DNA from: Desulfurococcales archaeon
Lineage (GTDB): Archaea; Thermoproteota; Thermoprotei_A; CAZTBM01; SZUA-1508
NCBI GenBank assembly: GCA_015661855.1
Contig: DQVH01000010.1
Location: forward strand, 1-35,671
Reading direction: 5' to 3'
Length of the DNA: 35,671 bases
The number at the start of each line of letters is the position of its first letter. Within the stretch, counting starts at the first letter, position 1. The notes under the pieces are model-generated. The model was not told where the DNA came from. It searched no databases and worked only from the letters and a program-made list of their open reading frames with translations. Shown here one piece after another: positions 32,389 through 35,671 of this stretch. The translations under genes and the position numbers were made by a program.

Positions 32389-33723
32389 ATGGATAATAAG
32401 TGGATTAACACGTATAATGAGGTTGTCAAGTTCCTCGATACGTATGATAAAGATAGAAAGTTTAATTTTCAAGGGCACTGTAAAAGACTATTCGAAAACC
32501 TAGTAGGTAAACTTAAAGATGAATTTATAGAGTATGTTTTAGGAGATGAGGTAAATATAGCATATAAGTGGATTAACATACTATCAGATGCCTTAAGGAA
32601 ACTACAAAGCACATTAAACATTAAGGGTACTACATTCCCTAAGGAGTTTAAGAGGTTTATTGATGACCCTAGAGGCCATCTTAAAAGAAAAATATTCAAC
32701 TACCTCTACGACTTATTAAGAAATAAGATAACAGTAGATGAGTTTACAAGGAGAGCTCAAGCTGCAATAACAACATCGTTTAGAACCAATCTACGCTCAC
32801 TATACCAATACTGGGTATTTATATCACTATTAAACATGTTAGGTAGTAAAGGGGCAAAACTAGTCTATCCTGAACACCTGTATCTACCACTAGATAGAAG
32901 TGGTAAGCAGAAAACAGGAACCATACCCCCAAACACTATACTATTCATTGAGGATAAAGGGTACTTAAGCTTCTTTCTAGAAGCTCCCAGACCTATAGGA
33001 TGGGAGGATACAGATGATTTAAAAAGATCATGGAGCTTCTATGTTGCTCTAAGACCAGACATAATGGTTTATAGTGGTTTAAAAATGAATATAATCGATT
33101 TAAATAATAACCCCCCAATAGCCAAACCAGATATAATTATTGAATGCAAGGAGCTTGATGACTGGTTCATAAGAGTACGTGATATGAGAGGTCAATTCGC
33201 AAAACCATTAACTGCCGAAGAGTGGCGAAGTAGATGGATTGAAGGATTATGGGAGGGACTTGCTGAGGCAATGGGCGTACAGAGAGCTGAAGTTGAAAAA
33301 AGAATTAAGGAGAAGAAGAGTATTCGACTAAGAGAAGATAGAATAGTGAAACTATACAAAAAGGTATACAATCCCAAACTCATGTTCCTAGTTTCAAGAG
33401 CGAAAATACCAGTAGAAGTAAAGCAAAGTCTGGAGCGTGATGGAATAACAGTTATAGACGATGTAGGATTTAACTCTAAAAAGCTAATAGATATAGTTAA
33501 AGTTATTGAGGAACTAGCATCATTCTCAGGACTAACACATTACCCATTACACCTAAGATTACCTGTTAACCTTTATACAGACCTACTAAGGTTAGTAAAG
33601 GGGCTAAAATATACTATAAGGAGAGATTTACCTATCGAAGATTTAATAGTACTAGCATTGAAATATATTTTAGAAAACAAAGAAGAGTTCATGAAATATA
33701 TAGAGGGTAGTACTAAACTATGA
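32389..33723 (+). CDS. PD-(D/E)XK nuclease-like protein, McrC/DUF2357-like core
   Basis: The 444-residue protein has a helical N-terminal half. At about 137-152 it has the SLYQYWVFISLLNMLG helix that resembles the start of McrC/DUF2357-type nuclease folds. Then come LRPDIMVYSG (D224) and KPDIIIECKEL (E252, K254), matching PD-x(27)-ExK. A later FLVSRAKIPVEVKQSLERDGITVIDD segment could be the fold's last strands. The C-terminal 70 residues are helical. No helicase, methylase or McrB-like NTPase adjoins it, so this is not an obvious restriction system. The stop overlaps the next ATG (ATGA), tying it to a DUF131 membrane protein. The family is not identified. Confidence 0.7.
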   Translation: MDNKWINTYNEVVKFLDTYDKDRKFNFQGHCKRLFENLVGKLKDEFIEYVLGDEVNIAYKWINILSDALRKLQSTLNIKGTTFPKEFKRFIDDPRGHLKRKIFNYLYDLLRNKITVDEFTRRAQAAITTSFRTNLRSLYQYWVFISLLNMLGSKGAKLVYPEHLYLPLDRSGKQKTGTIPPNTILFIEDKGYLSFFLEAPRPIGWEDTDDLKRSWSFYVALRPDIMVYSGLKMNIIDLNNNPPIAKPDIIIECKELDDWFIRVRDMRGQFAKPLTAEEWRSRWIEGLWEGLAEAMGVQRAEVEKRIKEKKSIRLREDRIVKLYKKVYNPKLMFLVSRAKIPVEVKQSLERDGITVIDDVGFNSKKLIDIVKVIEELASFSGLTHYPLHLRLPVNLYTDLLRLVKGLKYTIRRDLPIEDLIVLALKYILENKEEFMKYIEGSTKL

Positions 33724-33995
33724 TTAATGGATATATCGATAAAAGATTATTCATTATAGGTTTACTATTAATACTCTTTAGTGTAACGTTAATCCTAGTA
33801 ATTCCCTTACTTATAACAGCCAATCAAGTTAACACAAGATACTCAGGTATAGCTATAGTTGTGATAGGCCCCTTACCATTAATTCTATCATGGGGTGATT
33901 TAAACCTCTATATTCCGATTATAGTTGTAGTACTTTTAATCATAATATTTATACTTCTTTGCACTTTACTCTCAAGAATAACTTTAACCAGGTAA
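33720..33995 (+). CDS. DUF131 (TIGR00304-like) membrane protein
   Basis: The 91-residue protein has two hydrophobic helices (about 9-32 and 64-86) around a loop reading GIAIVVIGPLPLILSWGD, the hallmark of the archaeal DUF131 membrane family, whose members share a GPIPIVFG-like loop. Function unknown. The ATG overlaps the nuclease stop by four bases (ATGA), so the two are translationally coupled. Confidence 0.7.
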   Translation: MINGYIDKRLFIIGLLLILFSVTLILVIPLLITANQVNTRYSGIAIVVIGPLPLILSWGDLNLYIPIIVVVLLIIIFILLCTLLSRITLTR

Positions 33996-34004
33996 ATAGT
34001 ACTC

Positions 34005-35171
34005 ATGATGTTAAAGGATATATATTTAAAAATAATTTCATATATAACCATCATTGTTATTTCAGGCCTCACTTTCTACTCAGGTTACATTAATGCATTA
34101 AACTTCAACTGCTATATTAGTGATGAACAATGGTATGTATCAGCCGCTAGAAATATCCTCAAAACTATATTTCATGTAAATAATATAGATTGGTATCCCT
34201 ATCCACAAGCTGAAAGTATAGAGTCTTATCTTAATCTGGAGCATCCTCCACTAGGTAAATATTTAATTATGGCTGCTATGCTCATATTGGGCGATAGACC
34301 TCTCTTTTGGAGAATACCAAATATTATTGAGTCATCGATTATGATTATACTTGTATACCTCATCGCTCGTAAAATAACGAAATCTGATATATTAGCATTA
34401 GTGCCTCCAATATTATTATTTTTCGACCCTCTATTCAATGACATGAAGATTATTGCTATGCTTGATTTCCCCCAAGCATTCTTCACACTGTTAACAGTAT
34501 TCTTTATGGTTTACGATAGACCACTGCTAGCTAGTATTACAATAGGGTTAACGAGCTCAATTAAGTATAGTGGAGTTTTTCTAATACCCGGTTACACACT
34601 ATACCTATTTCTAAAACGTAACGTGGCAAAGGTTAAAGCGTTATCCTACATACTTATTATACCATTAGTTGTCTACACCATAATAAATATCCCTGTGATA
34701 CTCCATCTGGGAGGCTTAAAAGAGTGGATTGATATACAGTTTTGGGCTTTAAGCTGGCATACTAGTTACAAAAATAACCCCTTTATTTGCCCACCTTGGG
34801 GTTGGCTTATAAATCAAGAGCCATTTGTATTCTACTACTCACCTGAAGGTGTACCATTACTTTCAGCAAGAACTAATCCCTACATATACCCATTGATAAT
34901 CCCAACACTCATCATAACCCTAGTTATGTGTAAAGAGTGGTTTAACCTGTTCAAGGTCCATTTAATTCTATGGAGCTACTACTTAATGTACTATATATTA
35001 TATGCTATTGGTGGTAGAAGTCAGTTGTCATTCTATGCTATGCCCATGGCACCATTAGTATCTATAGTAGTACCATTAACGTTAGTTAAAGCGGTATTAG
35101 ATTACCATAAGCTCATTAGAAGAGTAAAAGAAATCATCGAGAACACGAAGAGATATTTAAACCATAGATAA
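34005..35171 (+). CDS. PMT-like GT-C membrane glycosyltransferase
   Basis: The 388-residue polytopic protein has an N-terminal luminal loop with DEQWYVSAARNIL (D40, E41), the acidic pair of GT-C glycosyltransferases. It then has LEHPPLGKYLI (80-88), a mark of the dolichyl-phosphate-mannose protein mannosyltransferase (PMT) family, and about eight or more TM helices. It probably transfers a sugar from a lipid phosphate donor to protein or lipid on the outer face. It is shorter than eukaryotic PMTs and lacks their MIR domains. It starts nine bases after DUF131 and could share its transcript. Confidence 0.75.
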   Translation: MMLKDIYLKIISYITIIVISGLTFYSGYINALNFNCYISDEQWYVSAARNILKTIFHVNNIDWYPYPQAESIESYLNLEHPPLGKYLIMAAMLILGDRPLFWRIPNIIESSIMIILVYLIARKITKSDILALVPPILLFFDPLFNDMKIIAMLDFPQAFFTLLTVFFMVYDRPLLASITIGLTSSIKYSGVFLIPGYTLYLFLKRNVAKVKALSYILIIPLVVYTIINIPVILHLGGLKEWIDIQFWALSWHTSYKNNPFICPPWGWLINQEPFVFYYSPEGVPLLSARTNPYIYPLIIPTLIITLVMCKEWFNLFKVHLILWSYYLMYYILYAIGGRSQLSFYAMPMAPLVSIVVPLTLVKAVLDYHKLIRRVKEIIENTKRYLNHR

Positions 35172-35226
35172 TATATTAACTTTAATCATGAACTCCATTA
35201 AGACTAGGAAGTTTAAGATATATGAG

Positions 35227-35323
35227 TGGTAGCCGGGCGGGGATTCGAACCCCGGTCGCGGGGGTTCTTCCCGACCTATTTCGGTCCAAAGCCCCGCATG
35301 CTTGGCCGCTACACCACCCGGCT
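35227..35323 (-). tRNA. tRNA-Gln (UUG) with a 21-base intron and encoded CCA
   Basis: On the minus strand the acceptor AGCCGGG pairs with CCCGGCT. The T arm CGGGG-TTCGAAT-CCCCG and the D arm are normal, and the anticodon stem CGGGG/CCCCG frames the loop CU-UUG-G. The intron lies after position 37. The discriminator is A followed by CCA at 35229-35227, so CCA is templated. Without the intron the body is 72 bases. A TATA-like element GATAAAAAC (minus strand, 35346-35354) stands about 26 bases upstream. Confidence 0.95.
35265..35285 (-). other. tRNA-Gln intron with canonical bulge-helix-bulge
   Basis: In the pre-tRNA the central helix is CTTT with GAAG (one G-U pair), flanked by three-base bulges GGA (5' site) and AAC (3' site). 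The outer helix is the anticodon stem, and an inner CCGA/TCGG hairpin lies in the intron. Cutting after the second base of each bulge removes exactly 21 bases at position 37/38, the standard site of the archaeal tRNA splicing endonuclease. Confidence 0.9.
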
Positions 35324-35345
35324 CCACTAAGTATTAATAGTGGGG

Positions 35346-35354
35346 AGTTTTTAT
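35346..35354 (-). promoter_or_regulatory. TATA box of the tRNA-Gln gene
   Basis: Minus-strand GATAAAAAC, at about 26 bases from the tRNA 5' end, is the right distance for archaeal initiation at or near the mature end. lysS has its own AT-rich element near 35377-35384 on the other strand, so the gap is a divergent promoter pair. Confidence 0.55.
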
Positions 35355-35436
35355 CGCTAACTCTTGTTGAATAAAATATTTATCCAGCTTTACTGAGTAA
35401 GTGATGGTGGTATTAGTGGGAGGTTGAAACAGATAT

Positions 35437-35671
35437 ATGGTTGAGTTTAAACATTGGGTTGAGAAACTAGTTGATAAACTTACTAAGACCAGAAGTCCAC
35501 CATACATTGTTGGATCAGGTATTACTACTAGTGGTCCACCGCATCTTGGGACGGTATGTGAATTCCTATACCCATGGGCTATAGTTCAAGAACTTCGTAG
35601 TAGAGGTTACGAGGCATACTTTATATTTGTAGGAGATATAATGGACGCCTTTGATAGTATACCGGCAGATC
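35437..35671 (+). CDS. lysS: Class I lysyl-tRNA synthetase (partial, N-terminus)
   Basis: The first 78 residues are present before the window ends. HWVEKLVDKL at the start, VGSGITTSGPPHLGTVCEF with a HIGH-like HLGT, and YFIFVGDIMDAFD match class I LysRS, the form used by many archaea rather than the class II enzyme of bacteria and eukaryotes. The start is ATG 35437; the GGAGG at 35419-35423 is 13 bases away, a long spacing, but no better in-frame start exists. The rest of the gene lies beyond the window. Confidence 0.85.
   Translation, partial: MVEFKHWVEKLVDKLTKTRSPPYIVGSGITTSGPPHLGTVCEFLYPWAIVQELRSRGYEAYFIFVGDIMDAFDSIPAD

Noticed and set aside
1..35671. CRISPR arrays, insertion sequences or integrases
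   Set aside because: No regularly spaced direct repeats, transposase motifs or recombinase motifs were found; the gene content is core chromosomal apart from the 31.6-34.0 kb block.

Overview
The window is AT-rich chromosomal DNA from a hyperthermophilic archaeon, most likely a crenarchaeote (Thermoproteota) close to the Desulfurococcales. This rests on archaeal information-processing genes in their typical order (aIF2-gamma, Rpo7, Spt4, S24e, S27ae, Kae1, Bud32, and the exosome superoperon), TATA-box promoters, GGAGG/GGTG ribosome binding sites, frequent TTG and GTG starts, a class I lysyl-tRNA synthetase, a tRNA intron with a canonical bulge-helix-bulge, and C/D box guide RNAs. The genus is not decided by the sequence. 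Nearly all genes lie on the + strand. The exceptions are a YchF-type GTPase, a formyl-THF cyclo-ligase-like gene and a tRNA.

Layout. 1-5.4 kb: 3' end of aIF2-gamma, a PIN nuclease, RNA polymerase Rpo7 and Spt4, a GTP-dependent dephospho-CoA kinase, S24e, S27ae, the KEOPS genes kae1 and bud32, and an ITP pyrophosphatase. 5.4-8.3 kb: S15, a catalytically degenerate RecJ/Cdc45-like protein, a Pcc1 paralogue (probable Pcc2) and S3Ae. 8.4-12.8 kb: a THUMP-SPOUT RNA methylase, a GlmU-like sugar nucleotidyltransferase/acyltransferase, a radical SAM protein and DUF2095. 12.8-15.1 kb: YchF GTPase (minus strand) and a short SerA-type dehydrogenase.

15.2-23.9 kb is the archaeal exosome/RNase P/proteasome superoperon: L15e, a DUF54 RNA-binding protein, RNase P Rpp30 and Pop5, a 0.5-kb non-coding block, PsmA, SBDS, Rrp4, Rrp41, Rrp42, L37Ae, a Brix protein, Pcc1, prefoldin beta and DUF3194. 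The non-coding block holds three clear C/D box sRNAs and an unassigned 90-nt structured RNA. These genes link rRNA and tRNA maturation, RNA decay and protein quality control. Pop5 carries an unusual two-helix membrane anchor.

23.8-31.5 kb: a DHH/DHHA1 phosphoesterase, an ECF transporter energising module (two ATPases plus EcfT, no S component nearby), a formyl-THF cyclo-ligase-like gene, elongation factor 2 and release factor aRF1. 31.6-35.2 kb is the least understood part: two small membrane proteins, a 444-residue PD-(D/E)XK nuclease-like protein translationally coupled to a DUF131 membrane protein, and a PMT-like membrane glycosyltransferase. The window ends with an intron-containing tRNA-Gln(UUG) on the minus strand and the 5' end of class I lysS.

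The strongest candidates for undescribed biology are the sRNA array with its structured RNA, the membrane-anchored Pop5, and the PD-(D/E)XK/membrane-protein locus.
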